A stretch of DNA of 22,560 bases from Gymnopilus junonius (GCA_015501075.1 JADNYJ010000506.1:1-22560), one strand, 5' to 3'. Shown: positions 1-9,389, numbered from the stretch's first letter. Translations and numbers: made by a program. The notes: generated by a model not told the origin, from the letters alone.

Positions 1-1386
1 ATCATAGTTGTGGTGTCCAAGCCGTTTATGCCATAAAGACAAGTCAAGGGGCAGTGTAGAGGCCAAATGCACATTCTCCATTATATCTACTGTTGAACCA
101 TCTAGATAACCAATATCATCCTCAGCAATAGAAGCACGGAACAATAGTTGACCTTTCTCAAGGAAGTCCATCTTTGCAGAAGAAATATGAACATCAATTC
201 CCTTGTACTTAGTCAAATAGAGAACAGCAAGAAGGTTATTACGTAAGGCAGGTACATGTAAGACTCTAGTAAATAATACATCTCTATATTGTTTCCCATC
301 TATTACAGGTCTAAATTTCACATAACCAACACCTTCAGAATAGATAACTCTATGATCTGCTAGTCTGATTGGGACTCTATAGGGGGTATAATTGCAGATC
401 CAATTATGGTGTGGGGTCATATGAGAAGTGGCTCCTGTATCAGTGTTCCATTCAAACACATTAGAAGATGTAGCATTTGCCTCCAAGTCAGAAACAGCAC
501 TTGCCTTGCCAGCACTCTCCATAACATTCGCTGCCCGTTCAACCTCTGCCTTTTTAGCACCCTCAATGTTGCTCTTAACCCTTCCTTTCAGCTCATTAAG
601 GATAGGGCAGTCTGATATCCAATGACCCTTATCATGACAAAAGAAACAAGTGATGTCTTTTGCCTTCTTGTCTGAATTGCCACTGTGCCCACTTGAAACT
701 CCATGGCTGTGATAGTTGTTTCCATTGCTTGGGCCACCCTTCTTCTTCTTCCAATTGTTGCCACCTGTCTTGGCAACACTAGCTGACTCCTGACGTTGAT
801 GATTTAACTCGTCACTTCTGAATGCTTGCAGAATTGTACCCTTGTCAAGTTTCGGCATCAACAACAATGATGATGACAAGACACGGTATTCCTCTGGTAA
901 GGCACGGATCAGTGCCATGCATTGGAGCTCTTCATCCAGCTCTTCAATAGTGAAGGTAGCTGGGCACAGGTTCTGAATGGCCTGCATTGACTTCTCTATT
1001 CTGAGCCCCAATTGCATCAAGCTTTCATCATCCTGTTTTCTGATAGAAAACAGGTCATCATATGCATTAAAGCGTGCGCCAGGCTTCTTTGATAGGTGGG
1101 CAGCCTCTAACAATGTCCACATCTTGACTGGGTCATCTTCATGCCCTCTGAAGTGCACCCTCTGATCACTCTCTACCAAGAGATAGATCTTGCCTGCTGC
1201 CTTCTCAGCCTTCGCTTCCCACTTATCCTGCCCTGCTACATCACTAGGCAAAGTCTCCTTGCCAGAGACAAGCCTCCATAGCCCATTTCTCATCAGCCAT
1301 GCCCTCATCTCACCACTCCATTCAGGATAGTTTGAATTGGACAATGGCTTGATTCTAGCCATAGTGTCTGAATTGCTTGCAGACAT
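1..1386 (-). CDS. Ty1/copia polyprotein, N-terminal part: Gag, zinc knuckle, protease, start of integrase (partial)
   Basis: Reading the minus strand from the ATG at 1386-1384 gives 462 open codons with no stop, running off the left edge. In order: a UBN2/Retrotran_gag-like Gag (opening MSASNSDTMARIKPLSNS; NYPEWSGEMRAWL is typical of copia Gag); a Lys-rich patch; a CCHC zinc knuckle CFFCHDKGHWISDC near residue 210; the aspartic protease active site DTGATSHM near residue 320; and the gag-pre-integrase motif LWHKRLGHHNYD at the edge. Gag packages element RNA and protease matures the polyprotein in cytoplasmic virus-like particles. The frame is undamaged, unlike the copia pol at the right end of the window. 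A primer site and LTR lie directly upstream on the minus strand. The family assignment is firm; the rest of the polyprotein is beyond the edge or, if the molecule is circular, continues at 22560. Confidence 0.93.
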   Translation of the reverse strand, partial: MSASNSDTMARIKPLSNSNYPEWSGEMRAWLMRNGLWRLVSGKETLPSDVAGQDKWEAKAEKAAGKIYLLVESDQRVHFRGHEDDPVKMWTLLEAAHLSKKPGARFNAYDDLFSIRKQDDESLMQLGLRIEKSMQAIQNLCPATFTIEELDEELQCMALIRALPEEYRVLSSSLLLMPKLDKGTILQAFRSDELNHQRQESASVAKTGGNNWKKKKGGPSNGNNYHSHGVSSGHSGNSDKKAKDITCFFCHDKGHWISDCPILNELKGRVKSNIEGAKKAEVERAANVMESAGKASAVSDLEANATSSNVFEWNTDTGATSHMTPHHNWICNYTPYRVPIRLADHRVIYSEGVGYVKFRPVIDGKQYRDVLFTRVLHVPALRNNLLAVLYLTKYKGIDVHISSAKMDFLEKGQLLFRASIAEDDIGYLDGSTVDIMENVHLASTLPLDLSLWHKRLGHHNYD

Positions 1387-1561
1387 AATTCCCAATTTGA
1401 CAACAAGTGTAGTCAAGTATAATTCAAGTGTAATCAATCACAGATGTGATCAATATAATCCAACTTCAAGATTTGAACTAGGTTTAATAGTAGTTCAATA
1501 TAAGCCCACAGAACACAGTTACTAGCAGTATGCAACTCAATCAGTTATGCCAAGTTAGAGC

Positions 1562-1576
1562 TTGGGGCCCATAACC
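1562..1576 (-). promoter_or_regulatory. Copia primer-binding site, initiator tRNA-Met half-molecule type
   Basis: On the minus strand GGTTATGGGCCCCAA begins immediately after the LTR end CTAACA. Its complement contains GGGCCCATAACC, which looks like the anticodon arm of initiator tRNA-Met, with CAT as the anticodon. Drosophila copia is known to prime minus-strand DNA from such an internal half-tRNA. Position and sequence both fit; exact pairing to the host tRNA is not tested. Positions 1387-1561 are the untranslated leader between this site and Gag. Confidence 0.7.
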
Positions 1577-2084
1577 TGTTAGACTTGCACAAATAAGCAA
1601 GGATCTGTGTAGTTAACACAGCTCAACCAACTAGTATGCTCAAGTACAGCAATCACTGAGAATCACAGAGTATAACTCAAAATGCTTATAACTTGTTCAA
1701 TTCAAATCGTAGTGTCTTGCTTTCGCTTGACATAGTAGGAAACATAGTATCTAATGTAGCTACGTGCCCAAAAACCACGAGGCGTGACAAAACACCCAAA
1801 ATGTGGACAATTCGAAAATGTCAAAACACAAACGTACTTTAAATGCCATGTATGCTATATCACTAGAACCGGATTTTCGACCTGATTTCAGATCTCAAAT
1901 CCGTTTTCCGAAATTCTAACTCTACGCTGAGTAATTCGCAAAATACTAGAGAAAACGCGACCAAAAGCAGAAACTTAGTAAACTACAAGTGTCCAAATGA
2001 AGTGAAACTAATTCTAAGTCTATTCTAAAGCTAATCTAATGTTTATAGAACATTGTTAGAAGTGTTTGATCACTACTTCTAACA
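1577..2084 (-). repeat. Copia long terminal repeat (5' LTR of the left element), 508 bp
   Basis: On the minus strand it starts TGTTAGAAGT at 2084 and ends GTCTAACA at 1577, a TG...CA LTR with 7-bp terminal inverted repeats. It is nearly identical to the solo LTR at 16603-17099 in reverse orientation, apart from 11 extra bases near 2029-2039 (508 against 497 bp). It interrupts LINE copy A inside ORF1: after 2084 the sequence resumes GTTCTTTGTCCTCTCG, matching copy B near 9499. GTTCT at 2085-2089 is therefore one copy of the likely 5-bp target duplication; its partner is not visible. A TATA-like CTATAAAC lies early in the LTR. Confidence 0.92.
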
Positions 2085-3731
2085 GTTCTTTGTCCTCTCG
2101 ATCCGCTCGAGAGAGATATGCTTCATCCACCCCTGCTCCTCGCGAGCGGGAGGAGGCTGAGTCTCGGTCAGCAATCCACTCACGGGCCACTACTCCCATT
2201 GCTTTGAGGGCTTCGTCCCCCGATGTTTCCATGGGAGAGGAGGACAACACAGTTTGTTTTCCTCTCGCAAGTGCCTCTCCAGAGCCGCAGCCCATGGCCC
2301 TTTCCCTCACAGGATCGGAGGGGGACTGGGTTGCTGTGGCGGAGTCTCTGAAGACCATTGGTTCATTTATGATGACCAACGGCCCTTCTACTTTATCAGG
2401 GGCAGATCGCCCTGATTATGCCGGCCTTTTCACTAGGATAGTGAACTCAGTCACTACTTCCCCCTGGGCCAAGGAGGCCACGGGCGTCAGCGCATGATCG
2501 CCGTCTCTAAGATGGTCAATCGTTCGCAACCTTATCGATTCAGATAGCTCCCTAGCAGACCTTATGTATCAAGACCTCGCGAAGACTCGAGGAGGAGCTG
2601 GTGCTCCTCCTCCTGAGCCTTCATCTTCCCAGTCTGCCCCTCCGAAGCAGACTGGCCCCCAGCGGATCCTGCGGAGCCTCCCAAGGCTCCCGCTCCCACT
2701 CCTGCTTGGGCCAAGCTTCAGCCTCGTAAACAGAAGGCTAAGCTGGTCCAATATCAGAGGCCGCCTCCTCCAGGGCCCCCTCCCATTCCTCTCTCTTCCC
2801 ATCCCAAGCGCTCCTTTGCCTCGAAACTCCGGACACCAGTTCCGGGGTCCTCGACCTGCAGATCGCTTACTAATCGCTACTTTGAATGTGCAGTTGCTCA
2901 AATGGCACCACAAACCTAGACCCGGGCTGCTTCAGGCCCGGGCCCAGACCCTGGTCCCAGTCCCTCCCAGGGCCCGACTAGACCCTCTACCCCAGCCAAG
3001 TCTAAAGGGCTGGACTACGTCATGGCTGGCCCTATGTGCCGCCAATTTCTCATGGTGTTCAATGACCATGCACTGATGAACGTCATACTCACTACGCTGG
3101 TTGACAAGATCAACCGGATGATGGCCCTCGACCGATTCGATATTCGGATCACTTCTGCGGAGCCTGCCTATTGTGGGTGGGCCCTGCACACCAACCACGT
3201 ACCCATGACTGATGAGCTTATGCTCCTTCAGGGTGCGATCTATAATGTTGTCCAGGGTACCTCCGATGCTAATAAGGAGTTGGATGAACCGCAAAGACGC
3301 TTATTAACAAGGCTTTTCACTACAAGGACGAGCTGCTTTATGTAAAGCCAGCTGCCGCTCGATGAGGTGTCCCCATGTGCCAGTGCTGCCAGCACTGGGG
3401 TCATCTCACCAAGGATTGTAGGGCCCACCAGCGCCGCTGCATGCGGTGTGGCGGGCCTCACGCCACTGACGAGCATCACGCCCTTGCACCTTGCTGCAAC
3501 CGGCCTCTGCCGGACTCAGACGGTATGTGCCACCCCACTCCAGCTGGTGAGCCATGCCCCCACAAGGCCCGCTGCCCCAATTGCCGGGGCGAGCACCCTG
3601 CCACAGGATGCAACTGCAAGTTCTAGGAACACCGCTTCGATCATGATTGGATCGTTGCCAAATACCGTGAGGTACGTGATAAGCGCACACTCTGGACCTT
3701 GACGTCTAATGTCCCTCCCCTAGCTCGATAA
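2085..3731 (+). pseudogene. LINE copy A ORF1 (gag-like, CCHC zinc knuckles), broken
   Basis: Reads as the counterpart of copy B ORF1 from its Ser-rich N-terminal region. Fragments lie in different frames: 2085-2497 ends at a TGA (copy B has CGA), a Pro-rich middle follows, then 3022-3345, then the knuckle region 3375-3728. Knuckles visible are CQCCQHWGHLTKDC, a CX2CX3HX4H variant CMRCGGPHATDEH, and CPNCRGEHPATGC. They fit RNA binding in the LINE ribonucleoprotein. Relative to copy B about 230 bp are missing near 3276, and TGG has become TAG at 3624. The frame ends with TAA at 3729-3731, overlapping the ORF2 ATG by one base. Confidence 0.85.
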
Positions 3732-5017
3732 TGAGAAGAAAGGAGGACGTTAGAATTATTTCATACAATTGTAACCAGAACTATGGTCATATTGATGTAC
3801 TTCTTGACCATCTGAAAGATTCTTTTGATGTTATTTTCTTGCAAGAGCCACCTTGGCATGAGATACGACGTGCTCCATCTTCAAGAGATCCTGAAGGTGA
3901 GGCAGTTACTGGTGCACTGAACCACCCTGATTGGAAGGTTATGGTTTGGCCTGATCCCACCGGGCTCCAGCCACACGTTCTGACCTATGTTTCGACGAGG
4001 CTGAACCCCTGGCGCTGGGCCATGCGACGCGATCTTATAGATCACCGTGACATCATGGCAGTTTCTCTGTTTACCAGAGACACCGTTGTTAATTTACTGA
4101 ATGTGTATTCTGATGACAAGCACACAGCTATTGACCTGCTCACTGAGCAGGCCGACTTTCTCCCAATGTTTCATTACATGGGGGGCGATTTCAACTGTCA
4201 TTCGAATAAGTGGGACCCTGGTGTCCTGCATCATCGGACGACAGCCAATAACCTGCTGAACATGGCAGCTATGCTGGGACTGATGCTCTCTCTCCCAGTC
4301 AATCCAGGTCCCACCCACATCCCTGGTAACCCATCACTACAAGAGTCAGTCATCAACCTCATCTTCGTTCAACCTACCGAGGAGCTGTCTGCAGGCACTC
4401 GGCAAGGTGAACTGTGGTGCGGGCCATCGGACCATGTTCTGCTGGCTTGCTCTATTTCTGTCGCTCCGGCAGCAGCAACAGTTCTGATGCGCTCACTGCC
4501 ACCGGATCAATTGGATGACTTCGTGTTGTCCATCATTGAGAAGCTCAAGGGCATTGATCCCTTTGCGCCGATCATCACCCTGGATCAGGTAGAGGCTGTG
4601 TCTTCGGATGTGGCTTCTGCCTTCTCAGATGCTTGGCGAAAGTATTCCAAGATGATTCGTATTTCCCCTCACTCCCGGCCTTGGTGGGATGACTCTTGTG
4701 AGGATTCCTTCAATGCTTATCAGCGAGATAACTCTCGCAATAACCATAAAGTTTTCTGCAAAGCTGTCAAAGCTGCTAAGTGCAAGTTCTTTGATGAACG
4801 CATCAATGAAGTTGCTACTACCAACAAGTGGCCCTGGGATCTCATGAACTGGATCCAGCAGTGCAAGTTACCACCCTCCGAGGCTATTCAATTTAATGGA
4901 CAGCCCTGCCATGATATGCCCTCCCTATGGGACACCCTTTATGGCACATACAATTTGGCCTCTGACTGTCCGTACGACATTGGTGGCCTCACCTCCCTTC
5001 CCGATATGGAAGTGTGA
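3731..5017 (+). CDS. LINE copy A ORF2, N-terminal part: APE-type endonuclease
   Basis: 428 codons from ATG at 3731, the start shared with copy B. The endonuclease nicks target DNA to prime reverse transcription. Visible exonuclease III/APE signatures are YNCNQN (Asn, residues 12-17), LQEPPW (catalytic Glu39), GGDFNCHS near residue 150, and GPSDHVLLAC near residue 235 with the SDH triad. The stretch after ~250 is the linker to the reverse transcriptase (RPWWDDSCE is typical). The frame stops at TGA 5015-5017, but the RT frame beyond is in phase (no indel), so this is a nonsense mutation that splits one ORF2, not a natural gene end. Confidence 0.92.
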   Translation: MRRKEDVRIISYNCNQNYGHIDVLLDHLKDSFDVIFLQEPPWHEIRRAPSSRDPEGEAVTGALNHPDWKVMVWPDPTGLQPHVLTYVSTRLNPWRWAMRRDLIDHRDIMAVSLFTRDTVVNLLNVYSDDKHTAIDLLTEQADFLPMFHYMGGDFNCHSNKWDPGVLHHRTTANNLLNMAAMLGLMLSLPVNPGPTHIPGNPSLQESVINLIFVQPTEELSAGTRQGELWCGPSDHVLLACSISVAPAAATVLMRSLPPDQLDDFVLSIIEKLKGIDPFAPIITLDQVEAVSSDVASAFSDAWRKYSKMIRISPHSRPWWDDSCEDSFNAYQRDNSRNNHKVFCKAVKAAKCKFFDERINEVATTNKWPWDLMNWIQQCKLPPSEAIQFNGQPCHDMPSLWDTLYGTYNLASDCPYDIGGLTSLPDMEV

Positions 5018-6706
5018 GAGTGGACCACCTTTTTACTGTTAGAATTGAGGGAGACTTTGGCATCCTGCTCTAACAACTCTGCACTGGGTCCTGATCACAT
5101 TAAGTGGTCACACCTTAAGGCAATTATTCACGACGAACACTGTCTTCAAGTGTTCATGCAGTTAGCTAACGCCTGCCTTCGGGTTGGGTATTGGCTGACT
5201 CACTTTAAGGAGTCCTTGTCGGTGATTATTCCTAAGCCGAACAAGCCCTCGTATTCTACGCCTAAGGCGTTCAGGCCTATTGTACTCCTGAACACCCTTG
5301 GCAAGTTGGTTGAAAAGATGCTTTCCAACCGCATTCAATTTGATGCTGTTAAGCACGATATTTTTCATCCCAATGAACTCAGCGGAGTGCGGCAGTGCTC
5401 CACCGAGGACGCGGGCTTGCTCCTCATGCACCTGGTGCATGCAGGGTGGGCTCGCGGCTTAAAGACCAGTGTCATTGCCTTCGACGTGGCACAGTTCTTT
5501 CCTTCCCTCAATCACAAAGTGCTGATTGCAATTCTCAGGAAGCAGGGCTTCCCTCCTAATGTGGTGGAATTCTTTTCATCATACCTGATTGGCCATTCCA
5601 TGTCTTATGCATGGAACGGGTTTCAATCTGACCCCCAACAAGCTGATGTCAGGGTGGGGCAGGGCTCTGCTTTGTCCCCAGTCCTCTCGGCACTCTTTCT
5701 CGCACCAGTGCTGCAACTTTTCATGCAGAATGAGTCGGTTTCCGATACCACTCTGCTTTCTTATGTCGATGATGGCACACTTATTGTGCAGTCAAAGACA
5801 CTCGATGCCAACTGCATAGCCCTGAAAAGGTCCTATGTGGTGATCTTCGAACTCTTCACAAAGTTCGCCCTCGCTCTTGAGCATGACAAGACGGAGTTAT
5901 TCCATTTTGATCGCTCTCATTCTGAGTTCAATCCGTCCATGGATCTGGGGTATGCCCCCTACACTCGGGACAAACGTCTGATGCCCAAGCCATTTTGGCG
6001 GTACTTGGGTTTCTTCTTTGACCAGAAATTGACATTTCATGAACATGTCCGGTACTACTCCACCAAGTCTTTCACCACCGTTAAGGCGATGCGGATGCTT
6101 GGTAACTCATCTAGGGGGCTTACACCCATGCAAAAGCATCTGCTTTACAGGTCTTGTGTGTTGCCTATTGCAACATATGGCCTCCGACTGTGGTTCTTCC
6201 AGGGTGCTAAATGCCAGGGCACCATCAAACTACTGACCAGCATGCAGTGTCATGCTGCGCTCTGGATTACTGGTGCATTCCGCACCTCTCCTATGGGAGG
6301 GATCGAGGCTCTTGCTGGCCTGGTCCCCATCCACTTAGTCTTGAAACATGCTGCCGCAGTAGGTGTTCTGCATATGGCAGCCCTCTCGGACACTCATCTG
6401 GTGCACTCCCTTCTGAGTGCGCCCTTCTCCAAAGGAGTGACACCTCACCCTCGCTCTGCTGCCTTTATGACTGCCCCACAATGTGCTAAGGTGCGGGGTA
6501 CTGTTATGGATGTCGATGACATGCTCCATGTAGTCAGCGAGCCTCTGGAACCCTTTGCCCCAGAAGCTTGTCCAGTCGGGCAATTCCTTGAGTTACATCA
6601 TGGAATTCGCTTTGATATCACTCCAGTGCCCAAGGATAAGGTTGGGCTTCAGCATGAATGGTTAGACCACTTCTGGAAGCTTCGGAGCAGGAACCGTCCA
6701 CTCTGA
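5018..6706 (+). CDS. LINE copy A ORF2, reverse transcriptase part
   Basis: Continues in phase after the TGA at 5015; the first downstream Met-initiated stretch starts at 5045. The RT domain runs from about 5090. Visible blocks: GPDHIKWSHL; IPKPNKPSYSTPKAFRPI; motif A AFDVAQFFPSLNH with catalytic Asp; motif B GQGSALSPVLSALF; motif C YVDD at about 5762-5773. A thumb/connection region follows (PFWRYLGFFFDQKLTFHEH). The enzyme makes cDNA at the nicked target. The frame is lost near 6676, where one G present in copy D is missing, and it then stops at 6704. The usual protein would run on into RNase H. Confidence 0.93.
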   Translation, partial: EWTTFLLLELRETLASCSNNSALGPDHIKWSHLKAIIHDEHCLQVFMQLANACLRVGYWLTHFKESLSVIIPKPNKPSYSTPKAFRPIVLLNTLGKLVEKMLSNRIQFDAVKHDIFHPNELSGVRQCSTEDAGLLLMHLVHAGWARGLKTSVIAFDVAQFFPSLNHKVLIAILRKQGFPPNVVEFFSSYLIGHSMSYAWNGFQSDPQQADVRVGQGSALSPVLSALFLAPVLQLFMQNESVSDTTLLSYVDDGTLIVQSKTLDANCIALKRSYVVIFELFTKFALALEHDKTELFHFDRSHSEFNPSMDLGYAPYTRDKRLMPKPFWRYLGFFFDQKLTFHEHVRYYSTKSFTTVKAMRMLGNSSRGLTPMQKHLLYRSCVLPIATYGLRLWFFQGAKCQGTIKLLTSMQCHAALWITGAFRTSPMGGIEALAGLVPIHLVLKHAAAVGVLHMAALSDTHLVHSLLSAPFSKGVTPHPRSAAFMTAPQCAKVRGTVMDVDDMLHVVSEPLEPFAPEACPVGQFLELHHGIRFDITPVPKDKVGLQHEWLDHFWKLRSRNRPL

Positions 6707-7278
6707 TCTGTGTCAGCGATGGTAGTCGCCCCACTGACCAGAACAAGCAGGCTATTGCAGCTTCACTTGTCTTTTGCCAAGGGGTCGAGGTGCATGCATC
6801 TCGCTACATGGCTGGGAGTGCTCTTGCAGAGGATGCTGAGCTCTACTCCCTCCATACTGCAATTGTCCGGGCTTGCGCCATGGACAATTGTGACTACATT
6901 GTTATCTTGTCGGACTCCACCAAGGCATTGGGGAGTCTGCTTGATGCTTCCGTGCATTCCGGCCAAGCTCATTCCTTGGCCGTTATCTGCGCCCTTACAG
7001 AGTGGTGGACCAGAGGTCCTGGCTGCCACATCTCTCTTCATCATGTCCCATCTTCTTTGAAGTGGGGCATACACCATCAAGCTCATATCATGGTGACTGA
7101 GCTCTTAGTAGTGGTGGGGCCTAACATGCCACACTCTCTTGCCTCGCTGCGCAAGGCAGCTGACGATAATCTGGGGGAAGGCTAGCAAGAGTTGTTCCAG
7201 CAACCTTCGTACTCAGGGCGACACTTTCTGTCACTCACCGACCTCGATGGAGGCCGCCTCGAACCACGGGCCAAATGA
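6658..7278 (+). pseudogene. LINE copy A ORF2, RNase H domain
   Basis: In the frame entered after the one-base deletion near 6676. Acidic residues of type I RNase H are visible: VSDGSRP (Asp), EDAELYSL (Glu), LSDSTKAL (Asp), with a downstream His-containing region HISLHHVPSSLKWG. RNase H removes the RNA strand during cDNA synthesis and is characteristic of I/Tad-group LINEs. TGG has become TAG at 7183-7185, and CGA (seen in copy D at 16259) has become TGA at 7276-7278. The domain itself is complete, but the reading frame is not. Confidence 0.88.
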
Positions 7279-7641
7279 GGTGGTCCTTGGCTTCAGGCTG
7301 CAGGCGGCGACTTGACTCTCTTTATGAGGGTCACTCGTGCCATCACCAACCATGCTCCCATCGGGGAGTATTACTCTCGATTCAATATCCCTGAATCCAC
7401 CAATTGCGAGTGCGGCTTCCATACCCAAACCCGTGATCACTTATTTCAGATGTGTCCCCAGCATGACTGCCATGACTATCCAGTTCATCTGGATCAGCTC
7501 GTATCCTTTTTGAAGGCTAATCCTACAGTATTCACCTTCAACTGCCCCCTCCGGGTGTCAGATAACTTGGTTGGGCAAGGTAGGTGCTGTTCCTGCTGGC
7601 TGGATTTGGCGGTTTGGGGTGCACTCAGAACAGAGTCCTAA
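7279..7641 (+). pseudogene. LINE copy A ORF2, C-terminal zinc-motif tail
   Basis: In phase with the RNase H section. Contains LFMRVTRAITNHAPIGEYYS, then a Cys/His cluster CECGFHTQTRDHLFQMCPQH resembling the C-terminal CCHC motif of I/Jockey/Tad LINE ORF2 proteins, thought to bind RNA or DNA. The natural end is probably near 7560: copies C and D read into a GV-stop around the sequence RPPRGV, whereas copy A lost a base there and runs on to 7641. Confidence 0.75.
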
Positions 7642-8027
7642 TACGTGGCGGGCTTCGGCTTTGCTGGGTTGAGGGTGGGGGCTTTGGTTCTGGAGCTTCG
7701 GCGCTATCGACAGACCTTGTAGCCCCCTGCTTTGGTGACCCGAAATGGTCTGCCTTCAGTGGCTAACACAGTATGCGCGTATCCTGGGCTGTTGGGTTTG
7801 GCTGGCGGGCCCCCTTCTGTGCCCTTCTATACTTTGTGGACCCCTCCTTCAGTCGGGGCATCAATGAGAGTATGGCCCACTGTTTATGGTCCTAAGTTGG
7901 CCCATGAGAGCTAGTCTCACACTAGGCGTAGTTTAACAGTAGATTACTTGGGTGTATGTATCACTGCGACCGGACTGCTTTCGTGCACTGGTATATAAAT
8001 CCCTGATTTAAAAAAAAAAAAAAAAAG
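7642..8027 (+). other. LINE copy A 3' UTR and poly-A tail
   Basis: Noncoding. Matches the same region in copy C (reverse, 11466-11880) and copy D (17105-17516). Ends with the conserved block GGTATATAAATCCCTGATTT and 18 A residues (8010-8027). I see no gene in it. Confidence 0.85.
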
Positions 8028-8307
8028 ATGATGAGTTCTCACTGCTTGCTAGTGGTTATTGACCCTGGTAATGTTTCTCCAGCTTGACTGGCTTCCCAGG
8101 AAAGGGACCATCCCTGGTGTGGATGCTTAGTTGGCCTTCGCTACTAGCTTGCTTAAAAATTCAGTCTACTGCCTCATGTTGAGCTAGGGGCCCCTGGATG
8201 TGCCCTTATTGCCCAAAATTTTCATAGTCCCTTCCAGTTTGTAATGTGCTCAGTTTCCTCCTGACAACTTTACACCTCTTCATATCACCTTCTTCAATCC
8301 CCTCGCT
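8028..8307 (+). other. Unassigned stretch after copy A poly-A
   Basis: No similarity to the other LINE copies or LTRs in the window. An open stretch begins after TAA 8242-8244 and leads into the unrecognised frame below; a CAG at 8250-8252 could be a 3' splice site. It may be host sequence or the 5' UTR of copy B; the window does not decide. Confidence 0.4.
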
Positions 8308-9222
8308 ATGGTTCTTGGGAAGGCTAATCCTACCAACACTACAAGTCAACTGCCAGCCAAAGCAGGCAGTTGTACTACCCAGAATTCCAGGAATGCTGGT
8401 GAAGCTCCTCAGGTCCAAGCTCTGGTAGCTCAGAGGAAAGCTTCTAGCAAGCGAGTTATGATGGAAGAAGTACCTGACCAGGAGGCCAATGCCAGAGCTT
8501 CACCTCCGCTGCCACTCAAAGGACCCATCATTGCTCCCAATACTACAACTGCTCATAGTGCTGTCAGGGGCAAGCGATTGGGCTCTCGTGTCACTGTGGA
8601 GGAAGCACCTAACAGACGTGCTGCAATGACCGAACCTATCTCCAATTTGGCTTCCTCTTCCATCCCCTCTCTCGCCTCGCTCATGAGCTTTGGGTCCGCA
8701 AGTACTGTGCTTCCGAATTGACCTCCTCCTGCAGATGGTGACTACAAAGAAGAACCCCCTGTTCTTATCTTTGAGGGTATCGCCTTCATGAATGACCATC
8801 CCATTTATGATGAAGCCCTTCACACTTTGGTTCATAAGTACTGTGAGCCATTTGACCCTGAACTGGATATCGACCCTCTATATGCATTCAGGGTAGTTAA
8901 TTGCCTCATGCCTGACAGGCCTCTGGAAGAAACAATTATGTTACACAATATTCTCCTTAGGTGGCACAGCCCACACAAACTTTGCCTTTGGGAAGACCTC
9001 CAATCAGCTGTCGTTGGATTCTGCAATGCACTGTTCATGGCAAATGACATCCTTACCCATCAGCTGGAGGACGGAACATTCTACTTGCTCCTTCAAGTAG
9101 GATTGGTAGAAATAGCTCATATTGTCCTTGCTCTTACCCAAATCCTGCGAGGCCTCACCCAATACTTCTTCTGTGAAACCAACTGTGCTCTTGTTATTGA
9201 TCCCAATTACTCACTACTGTGA
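8308..9222 (+). pseudogene. Unrecognised protein-coding frame with one in-frame TGA
   Basis: I do not recognise it. From ATG 8308 the frame is open to TGA 8719-8721 and continues in the same phase to a stop at 9220-9222, about 305 codons in all. The first half is low-complexity, rich in Ala, Pro, Ser and Arg, with a two-fold internal echo: KRVMMEEVPDQEA and SRVTVEEAPNRRA. The second half looks globular and acidic (DEALHTLVHKYCEPFDPELD), with a hydrophobic stretch near its end (YLLLQVGLVEIAHIVLALTQ). It lies between the tail of LINE A and ORF1 of LINE B. It could be a host gene fragment or an extra frame in the LINE B 5' region. The long open phase across the TGA argues that it once coded. Confidence 0.5.
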
Positions 9223-9389
9223 ACCCTGGCCTGGCACCATAACCCATCATCCCTTCTTTCCCACAGACCACCATCATCGCAAAATGTTGATATACTTGCA
9301 ACACCACAACTCTCTTCAACAACCTGCGATCTGGTACTTGGATAGTGTTCATTGCTATTCAAGTGTGTATGCACCTTTAGTGCAAGTCG
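9223..9389 (+). other. Leader upstream of LINE B ORF1
   Basis: Noncoding as far as I can see. Presumably includes the 5' UTR of copy B; the true 5' end of the LINE cannot be placed because no other copy in the window retains it. Confidence 0.4.

Larger units (their letters stand above)
2085..8027 (+). mobile_element. LINE copy A (Tad1/I-like non-LTR retrotransposon), 5' end cut by copia insertion
   Basis: This is the most complete copy in the window: degraded ORF1 with zinc knuckles, ORF2 with APE-type endonuclease, reverse transcriptase, RNase H and C-terminal zinc motif, then a ~370-bp 3' UTR and an 18-A tail (8010-8027). The order EN-RT-RNase H with CCHC knuckles in ORF1 is that of the I/Tad1 group, common in fungi. 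It lacks the ORF1 start because the copia LTR ends at 2084. Its own target duplication cannot be seen. Several stops and frameshifts make it non-autonomous. Confidence 0.93.

Noticed and set aside
1562..1580. A tRNA-Met gene next to the LTR
   Set aside because: Only the anticodon-arm complement is present, without acceptor, D or T arms; it is a primer site.
2056..2379. Minus-strand frames over LINE ORF1 (also 2569-2913, 10323-10805)
   Set aside because: They are antisense shadows of GC-rich LINE coding sequence with no family features.
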